From Acidobacteriota bacterium (GTDB lineage Bacteria > Acidobacteriota > Blastocatellia > UBA7656), in contig JACQDB010000031.1 of NCBI GenBank assembly GCA_016201275.1, positions 1 to 61,031 on the forward strand: DNA of 61,031 nt. Reading direction: 5' to 3'. A program made the translations under genes and the position numbers. Of this stretch, positions 19,414 through 27,253 are shown piece by piece. The first letter of the stretch is position 1. The number at the start of each line of letters is the position of its first letter. A model generated the notes under the pieces. The model ran no database searches. It worked only from the letters and a program-made list of their open reading frames with translations, and had not been told where the DNA came from.

Positions 19414-21597
19414 ATGCAAGAGAAGCATAAAGTCAACCTGTTACTGGTGGATGATCACCTTGATAATCTGACAGCCATGCGCGCCGTGTTAGAAGAACTC
19501 GGCGAAAATATTGTCACCGTAGATTCCGGCAAAAAGGCTTTGCGGCGTTTGCTCGATGAGGAATTCGCCCTCGTCCTGCTGGATGTGGATATGCCTTTGC
19601 TAGACGGCTTTGAAGTCGCAGAGATGATGCGGCAGGTGAAAAAACTACAGCACACGCCGATTATTTTCTTGACCGCTTTTTATCAAAATGAAAGCCAGGT
19701 CTTCAAAGGTTATTCGTTGGGAGCCGTGGATTATCTCTTCAAACCCTTCGAGCCGGAGATTTTGAAAGCCAAAGCGCGCTTCTTCATAGACCTCTATCGC
19801 AAGAACGCCGAGATTCAAGTGCAGGCGCAACTCTTGCAGGAAGGCAATCAGAAACTCGATCAACTCAATGCCGACCTTGAGCGCCGCGTCAACGAACGCA
19901 CCAGCCAGTTGCGCGCCGCCGTGGAGAACTTGCAACGCGAAATCGCCGAGCGCAAAAAAGCCGAAGCCGCCTTGCGCCAACGCGAACAGGACTTGACCGA
20001 CTTCGTTGAGAACGCCTCTGTGGGAATGCACTGGGTGGGACATGACGGCACGATTCTCTGGGCGAATCAAACGGAGTTGGACTTATTGGGCTACACGCGA
20101 GACGAATATTTCGGGCGTCCGATTAGCGAATTTCACGCCGATCAAACGGTGATCGAAGACATACTGAGTCGTCTGGGCAGCAAAGAAACCTTGTGCAATT
20201 ATGAAGCGCGTTTGCGTTGCAAAGACGGTTCGATTAAAACCGTTTTGATCAACTCGAATGTCAAATGGCAAGGCGAAGAATTCATTCACACGTACTGTTT
20301 CACCCGCGACATTTCGGAGTTGAAAGAGGCGGAACAAGCGCGAGAAGAATTGCTGGCGCGGGAACAATTGGCACGCGCCGAAGCCGAAACCGCCAATCGT
20401 TTGAAAGATGAATTCCTTGCCACCCTGTCGCACGAATTGCGAACTCCCATGAATTCGATCCTTGGCTGGATCAAGCTGTTGAACGGCGGCACTCTCAATA
20501 CCGAGACGGCGGAGCGTGCGCTGGAAACCATCGAGCGCAATGCCAAGATGCAGGCGCAACTGATTGAAGACATCCTCGATGTCTCGCGCATCATTGCCGG
20601 AAAACTGCAACTGCAATTGCAACTGGTGTCTTTTGATGCTGTCGTTAAAGCGGCGGTCGAAACAATGCGCCCGGCTCTTGAAGCCAAGAACATCAAATTT
20701 CACCTGGAACTTGAGCGCGGCCTGCCGACAACTTTAGGCGACTCGACGCGCTTGCAGCAAGTGGTGTGGAATCTGTTATCGAATGCGGTAAAGTTCACGC
20801 CGACCAAGGGCGAAATCACCATATCGCTGCGGCGCGCCGAGGCGACGATGCAGCTACAAGTGCAAGACAACGGCCAGGGCATCTCGTCCGCTTTTCTGCC
20901 GTATATTTTTGACCGCTTCCGACAGGCGGATGGTTCGACGACGCGCAAGCAGGGCGGTCTGGGATTGGGTTTATCCATTGTGCGAAGAGTGGTTGAATTG
21001 CACGGCGGCACGGTGCGCGCCGACAGTGCAGGCGAAGGTAAAGGCGCAACCTTCACCCTTGATTTGCCGATTAACACGACTCGTTTGTTCAATGGCAACA
21101 CCGAGCCAGCGCTAACCAATAGCAATTTCCACAAGGCGAAACATCTGCCCAGCCTCGCACAGGTTCAAGTTCTGGTGGTGGACGATCAGGAAGACACCCG
21201 CGAATTAATCTGCTTCATCCTCAATCAGTGCCAGGCGCAAACCAAAGGCGCAGGCACGGCGCAGGAAGCGCTGGCGCTGTTGCAGGAATGGCAGCCCAAT
21301 GTCTTGGTCAGTGATTTGGGAATGCCCGGAGAAGACGGCCACAGTTTGATTACGCGGATTCGTGCGGCCTGGCGCGACACCCAGATACCGGCGCTGGCCT
21401 TGACCGGTTATGCGTTGGACGAAGAGCGCCAACGCGCTTTGGAAAACGGCTTTCAAGCCTACTTGACCAAGCCCGTCAGTCCCGATGAATTAATCTCAAT
21501 GATCGCCCGCCTCGCCAGCGACTCGTTGCCGGTTAAAAAAAATTTGAATCAGGCCAAGTCATCTTCCGGTTCACCAAAATGCCGTGAACCGCTATAA
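19414..21597 (+). CDS. Hybrid histidine kinase, REC-PAS-HisKA-HATPase-REC
   Basis: The 727-residue protein has no membrane segment. Order: N-terminal receiver (LLLVDDHLDN, acceptor Asp57 in LLDVDMP, LTAF, FKPF), coiled coil, PAS domain (about 190-310, FVENASVGMHWVGHDG), HisKA with His340 in TLSHELRTP, HATPase (DNGQGI, GGLGLGLSIVRR), and C-terminal receiver (VLVVDDQEDT, Asp634, TKPV). The N-terminal receiver before the sensor is the layout of kinases that accept phosphate from another kinase, and the poly-HAMP kinase immediately upstream is the obvious candidate donor (inference). The start at 19414 follows AAGGAAA; the alternative ATG at 19378 lies within the hairpin. Confidence 0.92.
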   Translation: MQEKHKVNLLLVDDHLDNLTAMRAVLEELGENIVTVDSGKKALRRLLDEEFALVLLDVDMPLLDGFEVAEMMRQVKKLQHTPIIFLTAFYQNESQVFKGYSLGAVDYLFKPFEPEILKAKARFFIDLYRKNAEIQVQAQLLQEGNQKLDQLNADLERRVNERTSQLRAAVENLQREIAERKKAEAALRQREQDLTDFVENASVGMHWVGHDGTILWANQTELDLLGYTRDEYFGRPISEFHADQTVIEDILSRLGSKETLCNYEARLRCKDGSIKTVLINSNVKWQGEEFIHTYCFTRDISELKEAEQAREELLAREQLARAEAETANRLKDEFLATLSHELRTPMNSILGWIKLLNGGTLNTETAERALETIERNAKMQAQLIEDILDVSRIIAGKLQLQLQLVSFDAVVKAAVETMRPALEAKNIKFHLELERGLPTTLGDSTRLQQVVWNLLSNAVKFTPTKGEITISLRRAEATMQLQVQDNGQGISSAFLPYIFDRFRQADGSTTRKQGGLGLGLSIVRRVVELHGGTVRADSAGEGKGATFTLDLPINTTRLFNGNTEPALTNSNFHKAKHLPSLAQVQVLVVDDQEDTRELICFILNQCQAQTKGAGTAQEALALLQEWQPNVLVSDLGMPGEDGHSLITRIRAAWRDTQIPALALTGYALDEERQRALENGFQAYLTKPVSPDELISMIARLASDSLPVKKNLNQAKSSSGSPKCREPL

Positions 21598-21667
21598 TCC
21601 TAGCGGACTGAATTGAACAGCCCGATGATTCTATAATCGAAAACGACATCACAAAGGAGCAAACTTG

Positions 21668-22069
21668 ATGAATCTCGACAACACGAATTTTTCCCCTCTG
21701 GTGCGGAGGCTGTCCCTCTTCGCTGTGGCTATTTTACTGAGCGGCGTGGCGGTGCTGACCGCCCAGGCGCGTCCCGCCTTACAAGACAATGGGTTGGTGC
21801 AGGTGGAATCCAAGTACGTCTGCATGATTAATAATCAGCGCTTCGATAAAGAGCAGATACCGGTTGCCGTGCAGGGCAAAACCTATTACGGCTGCTGCGA
21901 AATGTGCAAAGGCAAATTGCAGGGCGATGCGAAAAGCCGCATGGCCATTGATCCGGTCAGCCACAAAAAAGTGGACAAAGCCAAAGCCATTATCGGCGCG
22001 ACTGCCGATGGCAAAGTTTTCTATTTCGAGAGTCTGGCCAATCTGAAAAAATACAAACCCGCCGCCTAA
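21668..22069 (+). CDS. Exported TRASH/YHS-like metal-binding protein
   Basis: A 133-residue protein with an N-terminal hydrophobic signal (about residues 15-38, SLFAVAILLSGVAVLTAQA). A domain with KYVCMINNQRF, GKTYYGCCEMCKGKL and a late KVFYF follows, the Cys pattern of TRASH/YHS-type metal-binding modules (as in MlpB-like exported proteins). It probably binds a soft metal such as copper in the periplasm; this is inferred from the Cys motif. The start at 21668 follows AAAGGAG (a TTG directly before it is less likely). It lies 70 bp after the hybrid kinase and is followed by a clear terminator. Confidence 0.78.
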   Translation: MNLDNTNFSPLVRRLSLFAVAILLSGVAVLTAQARPALQDNGLVQVESKYVCMINNQRFDKEQIPVAVQGKTYYGCCEMCKGKLQGDAKSRMAIDPVSHKKVDKAKAIIGATADGKVFYFESLANLKKYKPAA

Positions 22070-22098
22070 GCGGCTGGCCAATTGCGACCAACCAACCC

Positions 22099-22141
22099 GC
22101 GCCGCGATGCCGGATTACACCCTCATCGCGGCGCTTTTTTT
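22099..22141 (+). terminator. Intrinsic terminator after the TRASH-like gene
   Basis: GCGCCGCGATG (22099-22109) pairs perfectly with CATCGCGGCGC (22124-22134) and is followed by seven T residues. It ends the plus-strand set that starts with the poly-HAMP kinase. Confidence 0.9.
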
Positions 22142-22243
22142 GTAGGCGCAACTCGCCGCCGCCTTGCCCTTGTGTGCTTGTGGCCAGGCCGCGTCAACCC
22201 CCTGGCGTCTAGGCTCGTAGTAACAGCTTGCCGTTTCAACGGG

Positions 22244-22558
22244 TCAGGCGATGCTGTCAAACACCCATTCGGAGGCTAAGAAATCGTCTTCGTCCTGGTG
22301 ACGAAAAGCCCAGCTATTGATATGGCGAAAAAACGCACTGCGGTGGCGCTCAAGCGCTGCGGGGGCGGCGATGACCGCCAACCGCCGCACCGGAAACTGC
22401 GGGTGGTTCGGATTAATCAACTCTATATCGAAGCGATGTTGTTTATGGCGATCAACAACGGTGTCCGAGGCGTTGGCGATTTGCGCCACATAGTTGCCAT
22501 AAGCGGTTTGATAAATAAACCCATCAATCGGGAGAAACTGATTGATACTGTTTATCAT
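22244..22558 (-). CDS. Hypothetical 104-residue protein
   Basis: A small soluble protein (MINSINQFLPIDGFIYQTAYGNYVAQIANASDT...) of unknown family. AGAAGGAG lies a good distance before its ATG, which strongly supports translation. The first half looks like a small beta sheet and the second is richer in charged and aromatic residues (HINSWAFRHQDEDDFLASEWVF). It lies between convergent and divergent units and has no partner gene. Confidence 0.7.
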   Translation of the reverse strand: MINSINQFLPIDGFIYQTAYGNYVAQIANASDTVVDRHKQHRFDIELINPNHPQFPVRRLAVIAAPAALERHRSAFFRHINSWAFRHQDEDDFLASEWVFDSIA

Positions 22559-22753
22559 GCTTCACTCCTTCTGGGGATTAAAAGAGAGAACCAGTATTGA
22601 GTTCATCGAGACAGTCTTTATGAGGAGTTTTTAGTTTACACCAATGCCGTTGCGACGGGCAATTTCGCCAGCGCGAAATCAAGGCTCACGGCAAAAAAGT
22701 TACAAAAAGATAATCTCTGATCGGGCAAAAAAAGTAAGGCTGGTGGAGAAAAT

Positions 22754-23036
22754 GGTAGTGGGTCAAGGAGGAGAGAAAAGAAAAGTTTGGAGTTCCGCCT
22801 TCAGGCGGTTGTTTCAGCCGCTAACAAGACCGCCTTCAGACCAATGGCGTTAAGATGTAGCGCAGACGGTCTAGTCTGCGGCTGACAGCAGCAAGCTAAG
22901 ACTTGGATTTCGTGCGCTTCTGCCACCAAGTCCGCCGCCGGCTAGACCGCCTGCGCTACATCTATGCCGCTTCACTTCATGCCATTGGCCTGAAGGCGGA
23001 ACTCCAAACTCTATCTCTCTCGATTGAGCCACTACC
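22754..23036. repeat. MITE-like palindromic element A, copy 1 (full)
   Basis: The outer inverted repeats begin GGTAGTGGGTCAA (22754) and end TTGAGCCACTACC (23036). Inside these lie near-identical arms around AGTTTGGAGTTCCGCCTTCAGG, and a centre with GATGTAGCGC...AGACCGCCTGCGCTACATC arms and a GCTGACAGCAGCAAGCTAAGACTTGGATTTCG block. Two further copies are at 30915-31173 and 40520-40751. No coding frame is conserved. Confidence 0.88.
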
Positions 23037-23040
23037 GAGA

Positions 23041-23089
23041 AAATAAAGTGCAACCTTGTAGGGGCGACCACCGCAGGGTCGCCCCTACA
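23041..23089. repeat. GGGCGACC palindrome, copy 2
   Basis: AAATAAAGTGCAACCTTGTAGGGGCGACC is followed by its complement; TGTAGGGGCGACC (from 23057) pairs with GGTCGCCCCTACA (to 23089). Relatives are at 12841-12892, 52691-52813 and 55783-55814. It abuts element A copy 1. Confidence 0.85.
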
Positions 23090-23255
23090 GGGCCTTGGAA
23101 AATCACGCAAGTTTTGCAGGTTATTTTATCCACAATCATCAGGCGCGACCGGCGACCAACTTCGCTGTCTTGGCTCCACAGAAGCCAACCCAAGTTTCCA
23201 GCGCTACGCCTTCAACCCTACGCTTTTCGCGCTACCTAACCTCATGCCTGGCGCG

Positions 23256-26069
23256 TCAAACCGCTTCGTCGCCGAGCTTGTCCAAAAGTTTTTCCAGCGC
23301 TCCCAGGTCAACCGGTTTGACCAAATGATGAGTAAAACCGGCCTCCTGTGATTGCCGCCGGTCTTCATCCTGCCCCCAACCGGTCAAGGCGATGATGACG
23401 ACTTCTTTGCCTTCCGGTAGTTCGCGTATGCGCCGACAAGCGTCATAGCCGTTCATCTCCGGCATACCGATGTCCAGCAAAATCACATCGGGGCGAAACC
23501 CCATAGTCTCTTTGACAGCGGCCAATCCATCATTGGCGGTACGCACTTCGTTGCCCATAATCCCCAGCAAAATCGCCATGCTGTCGGCAGAATCTACGTT
23601 ATCATCGGCCACCAAAATACGCCGTCGCGCCGCCGCCGTCGGCGCTTGGGCTTGCTCTTCCGGCACCAGCGAAGAGGGTTTTGCCGACCCCAGCGCCGGT
23701 AAACGAATCACAAACTCGCTGCCCGTGCCATATCCTGCGCTGTGCGCTGTGATGTTGCCGCCATGCATTTCCACCAGTCGGCGGGCAATGCTCAAGCCGA
23801 TGCCCAAACCGTCTTTGGTGCGTTCGGGCAGCGGGTGTGCCTGGGTAAACATTTCAAAAACTTTGGTCAGCATAAACACCGGAATGCCTATGCCGTTGTC
23901 CTTGATGCTGATGACAATCTCGTCGCCTTGTTGACGCGCACGGAAATAAATCTGTCCGTCTTTTTCGGTATATTTGGCGGCGTTATTCAACAAGTTGGCA
24001 AAGACCTGCGCCAAGCGCGTCACGTCGGCTTCAACCGGAATGGCTTGGTCGGGCAGTTCCAGCGTCAATTGATGACCGTATCGTTGAAACAGCGGACGGC
24101 TGATTTCAATAGCGATTTGCGCGACCTCCGCGAGATTGACGCGCTCTTTGCGAAGTTCGATTTTGCCTTGGCTGATGCGGCTCAAGTCTAAGAGGTCGTC
24201 TATGAGTCGCACCATCTGTTGTAACTGACGCTCCATCATGCTGTGCGCTTGTTCGACGGCTTCGCGGTTGTCAGGCGCGAGGCGCATAATCTGCAAGCCG
24301 TTGCGTATGGGCGCTAAAGGATTGCGTAACTCGTGCGCCAAGGTCGCCAGAAATTCGTCCTTGCGGCGATCATTCTCTTTCAACTCGCGCACCAATCCCA
24401 AACGCTCATAAGCCACGGTCACGTAATGACTGATGGTTCGCAGAAATTCCACTTCATCATCATCGAACTGATCGCGTGTGCGGCTGGCAAACGACAAGGT
24501 GCCGAGTAATTTGCCGTCGGCGATCAAAGGGCTACAGGTATAGGCGCGTATGCCGAACGATTTGACTAACTGCGTCATCTGGTCATCGGAGTCTTGTATA
24601 AAAGTTGCCACGATGGGAGTGCGACAGAGCGCGACCGTACCGCAGACCGCTTGCCCGAATTCCAGGCGCTGTATGCTTTGCGCGATCTCTTCGGCAATGC
24701 CTACGCAGGATTCCAGGCGCAAGGCATCCCCGGCCTCGTTGACCATGAAATTGAAATAGGTATCCAGCTCGAAATGCGGCGCGAGTTTATAAAAGATTTC
24801 GCGCATCATCTTATCCGGCTCTACCGTGGTGAGCAGTATGGAAGCGGCTTCCCACATCAGGCGCTGGCGTTCGGATTGTTTCTGCAAAGTGGCTTCGATG
24901 CGCTTGCGTTCGGTGATGTTGCGAGCGACGCTGGAGGCTCCGACAATTTGCCCTTGCCCGGCACGAATCGGCGACAAGGTCAAAGAGACATCCACCTTGC
25001 GACCGTCTTTGGTCAAGCGCAGAGTTTCATAATGAGCGAGGTGTTCGCCGCGTCGCAGGCGCTTGAAAATCTGGCGCTCCTCTTCATACTGCTCCGGCGG
25101 AATGATGAGCGTGATGGCGCTGCCGACCGCTTCGGCCTCTGTATAGCCGAAGAGATTTTGCGCGCCGCGATTCCAAGACATAATCGTGCCGTGCAAATCT
25201 TTGCTGATGATCGCGTCAGCAGAAGATTCGACGATGGCGGCAAGCAAGGTGTTGGCGTGTTCGGCGCTTTTGCGTTCGCTGATGTCGCGGAAGAAAACCG
25301 AAACCCCGCCGTCGGGCAAAGGATAAATTTTATTCTCGTACCAACGCTGTAGGGTCGAATCATAGCTTTCAAAATCGCTGACCAATTGCTCGCTCACGGC
25401 GCGACGCAAGGCGGGTTCCATCTCGCTTTGCGCCAGATGCGGCGCTTCTTCCCAAACCAATTTGCCCAGTAATTCGGCGCGCCTGCGCCCCAACAAACCT
25501 TCGGCTTCGGCATTGACATAGGTATAACGCCACTGGCGATTCAGAGTAATCAAACCATCGCTGAGATTTTCCAATATGCAGTTGACGCGCTCCACGGCTT
25601 GTTGACGAATCGCCGCCAGTGCCTGGACGCTGCGTAAACCGTCGAGCAGTTCCTGAGCGCTGAAGGGTTGTACAAGAATGTCGTCGGCCCCACAGCGCAA
25701 GCTTTCTATACGAAATTGGTGATCGGCATTGGCCGCCAGCATGAGGATGGGAAGCGCCGCGCTTGTCGCCTCTTCACGCAGCGTCTGCACCAGCGGCAAG
25801 CCTGCGGCGTTGGGCAACTCTGCGTCTATGAGGATGACATCGGGAGAGTGTTCGAGAATAACGCCAAGCGCCTGCTGCCCGTGAGGAAGCGTGTGCAGTT
25901 GATAATTGGCGGCGCGCAGTTGCGGCATGAAATGACGCCACGCGGCGACCTCGCCAATCAGCAAAAGCGTTTTCGGCTTGGCCTCGGGCGTCGCCGCTGG
26001 CCGGTCGGCTCCATCGTCATGCAACAACCCTTCAGCTGCGTTGACGTTCAGTCGAGAATCTTTTTTCAT
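23256..26069 (-). CDS. Hybrid histidine kinase, pseudoREC-PAS-PAS-GAF-HisKA-HATPase-REC
   Basis: The 937-residue protein starts at the ATG at 26069 (MKKDSRLNVNAAEG), which overlaps the stop of a small upstream gene. Order: receiver-like domain, two PAS domains, GAF domain, HisKA with His579 in TLAHELRNP, HATPase (DNGIGI, DGLGIGLSIARR), and a complete C-terminal receiver (VADDNVDS, Asp866 in LLDIGMPE, ALTGW, VKPV). The N-terminal receiver keeps an acceptor-like Asp (ILIDAELP). It lacks the acidic pair (LLIGEVAAW) and has Gln instead of the conserved Lys (LVQPF), so it is probably not phosphorylated normally. No membrane segment is seen. An earlier in-frame start at 26117 is possible. Confidence 0.9.
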   Translation of the reverse strand: MKKDSRLNVNAAEGLLHDDGADRPAATPEAKPKTLLLIGEVAAWRHFMPQLRAANYQLHTLPHGQQALGVILEHSPDVILIDAELPNAAGLPLVQTLREEATSAALPILMLAANADHQFRIESLRCGADDILVQPFSAQELLDGLRSVQALAAIRQQAVERVNCILENLSDGLITLNRQWRYTYVNAEAEGLLGRRRAELLGKLVWEEAPHLAQSEMEPALRRAVSEQLVSDFESYDSTLQRWYENKIYPLPDGGVSVFFRDISERKSAEHANTLLAAIVESSADAIISKDLHGTIMSWNRGAQNLFGYTEAEAVGSAITLIIPPEQYEEERQIFKRLRRGEHLAHYETLRLTKDGRKVDVSLTLSPIRAGQGQIVGASSVARNITERKRIEATLQKQSERQRLMWEAASILLTTVEPDKMMREIFYKLAPHFELDTYFNFMVNEAGDALRLESCVGIAEEIAQSIQRLEFGQAVCGTVALCRTPIVATFIQDSDDQMTQLVKSFGIRAYTCSPLIADGKLLGTLSFASRTRDQFDDDEVEFLRTISHYVTVAYERLGLVRELKENDRRKDEFLATLAHELRNPLAPIRNGLQIMRLAPDNREAVEQAHSMMERQLQQMVRLIDDLLDLSRISQGKIELRKERVNLAEVAQIAIEISRPLFQRYGHQLTLELPDQAIPVEADVTRLAQVFANLLNNAAKYTEKDGQIYFRARQQGDEIVISIKDNGIGIPVFMLTKVFEMFTQAHPLPERTKDGLGIGLSIARRLVEMHGGNITAHSAGYGTGSEFVIRLPALGSAKPSSLVPEEQAQAPTAAARRRILVADDNVDSADSMAILLGIMGNEVRTANDGLAAVKETMGFRPDVILLDIGMPEMNGYDACRRIRELPEGKEVVIIALTGWGQDEDRRQSQEAGFTHHLVKPVDLGALEKLLDKLGDEAV

Positions 26070-26278
26070 ACGTTCGTCGTCATACAACGGCTTGGCGAGG
26101 CACGCGCCTGGCACCAAGCATCAAGACTTTCCACCAGCGTTTTCCCACACACGAAGCGCACGTTATCCCAACCATTCGCAACGCCGAAATTCTCGCCTTG
26201 CGAATGACCAAGCACCGCGCCGCCGGTCGCTATCAACAGCAGACTTGAATAGCAAAACCATCGCCGCGCCATCGTCAC
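26066..26278 (-). CDS. Possible small exported protein coupled to hybrid kinase
   Basis: A 70-residue frame with a good signal peptide (ARRWFCYSSLLLIATGGAVLGHSQ) and a short mature part with three Cys. Its TGA overlaps the kinase ATG as ATGA (26066-26069), a usual sign of translational coupling. I find no family for it, and no strong ribosome site is visible, so it could be a chance frame. If real, it might be an exported partner of the kinase, although the kinase itself appears cytoplasmic. Confidence 0.45.
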   Translation of the reverse strand: MTMARRWFCYSSLLLIATGGAVLGHSQGENFGVANGWDNVRFVCGKTLVESLDAWCQARASPSRCMTTNV

Positions 26279-26653
26279 CAGGATATAGCGTTGGAGAGTG
26301 TAGAGTAAATCCTCAAGCTTACGGTCTCACGTCCGGCAAATTATATCGAAAGTCCGGCAATCGTGAAAAGGCTCCGGCCATTGGTGAGCGGGCTTGCAAG
26401 TTGGTCGCGACCTTGATGCGGCCTTGATAAAAATCGGCGGGGATAAAAAAGGTAGGACACCGACGACGACTGACTTCGCCGCCTTAGCTCGACTTTGTAC
26501 AAGTTGAAATTGGCCAGCACCAAGCCAAGAGCTTGCGTTGTGGTTCGCGCATGGAAGTAGTGAACCTCGCCTCAAAAGTTGAGGTTCACTACTTCCATTG
26601 GTGAAAGTAAAAAGCGGATTCAGTCAGGATGATTCGCTTCTGGAAAAATCTAG

Positions 26654-26780
26654 CAACGGAGAGTCTAGGCGGTTGGGTCATTCGCCTGAATCCCCCAACG
26701 GAGAGCCGAGGCCGTTAGGCAATTCATCTGAATCCCTCAACGGAGAGTCGAGGCGGTTTGGCCATTCGTCTGAATCCCCC
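26654..26780 (+). repeat. 42-bp tandem repeat, three units
   Basis: CAACGGAGAGTCTAGGCGGT-like units start at 26654, 26696 and 26738, with the next CAACGG at 26781 opening the hairpin repeats. Read in frame they give NGESRRLGHSPESP-like 14-residue repeats, but the frame continues into non-coding hairpins, so I treat it as DNA repeat rather than gene. Confidence 0.75.
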
Positions 26781-27138
26781 CAACGGCAGTTGGGGGATAC
26801 TTAAAGTCCAACCTACAGAGCAAACAAGCAAAGTTTTTTGCAATCCCCCCAACGGCAGTTGGGGGATACTTAAAGTCCAACCTTGAGCATCGGGCAAGGT
26901 TGGACTTTAAGTATCCACCGATTTCCATTGGTGGGATTAGTTTATCGGTAGCAGCGTTTCGTAGGTTGGACTTTAACCATCCCCCAACTGCCGTTGGGGG
27001 GATTCGTTTATGGTTAGCGGTGTTTCGTAGGCTGAATTTTAACCATCCCCCAACTGCCGTTGGGGGGATTCGTTTATCGTTGGCGGTGTTTCGTAGGTTG
27101 GATTTTAACTATCCACCGATTTCCATCGGTGGGATTGG
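26771..27138. repeat. Cluster of six hairpin repeats, two forward and four inverted
   Basis: Each unit is a short hairpin flanked by a conserved tail: TGAATCC, hairpin, GGGATACTTAAAGTCCAACCT. Forward copies start at about 26771 and 26841; inverted copies lie at about 26896-26940, 26962-27006, 27028-27075 and 27093-27138. Two stem types alternate with the same flanks: CCCCCAAC/GTTGGGGG and CCACCGAT/ATCGGTGG. Base changes on one side of the stem are matched on the other, so pairing is conserved. Inverted copies share a TTTCGTAGGTTGG leader. Confidence 0.85.
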
Positions 27139-27177
27139 CAAGGTTTGGTCGTCTCTAAAAAATGTGCAAAGTCGAGA

Positions 27178-27229
27178 TGAGCGGCGGTCTTTGACTATCG
27201 GAATTTCAGTGGTCAAAGACCGCCGCTCA
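27178..27229. repeat. GCGGTCTTTGAC palindrome downstream of the chemoreceptor gene
   Basis: Perfect 18-bp arms: TGAGCGGCGGTCTTTGAC (27178-27195) and its complement (27212-27229), 25 bp past the stop of the chemoreceptor gene. It could act as a transcript end on either strand, though there is no T-run. Related stems occur at 38353-38450, 43233-43291 and 49585-49711. Confidence 0.8.
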
Positions 27230-27253
27230 ACTGCTCTCAAGCGAGTTTGTCAT

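Noticed and set aside
26598-26804. Repeat protein with NGESRRLGHS units
   Set aside because: The frame continues into non-coding hairpin repeats, lacks a ribosome site, and its period is explained by DNA repeats.
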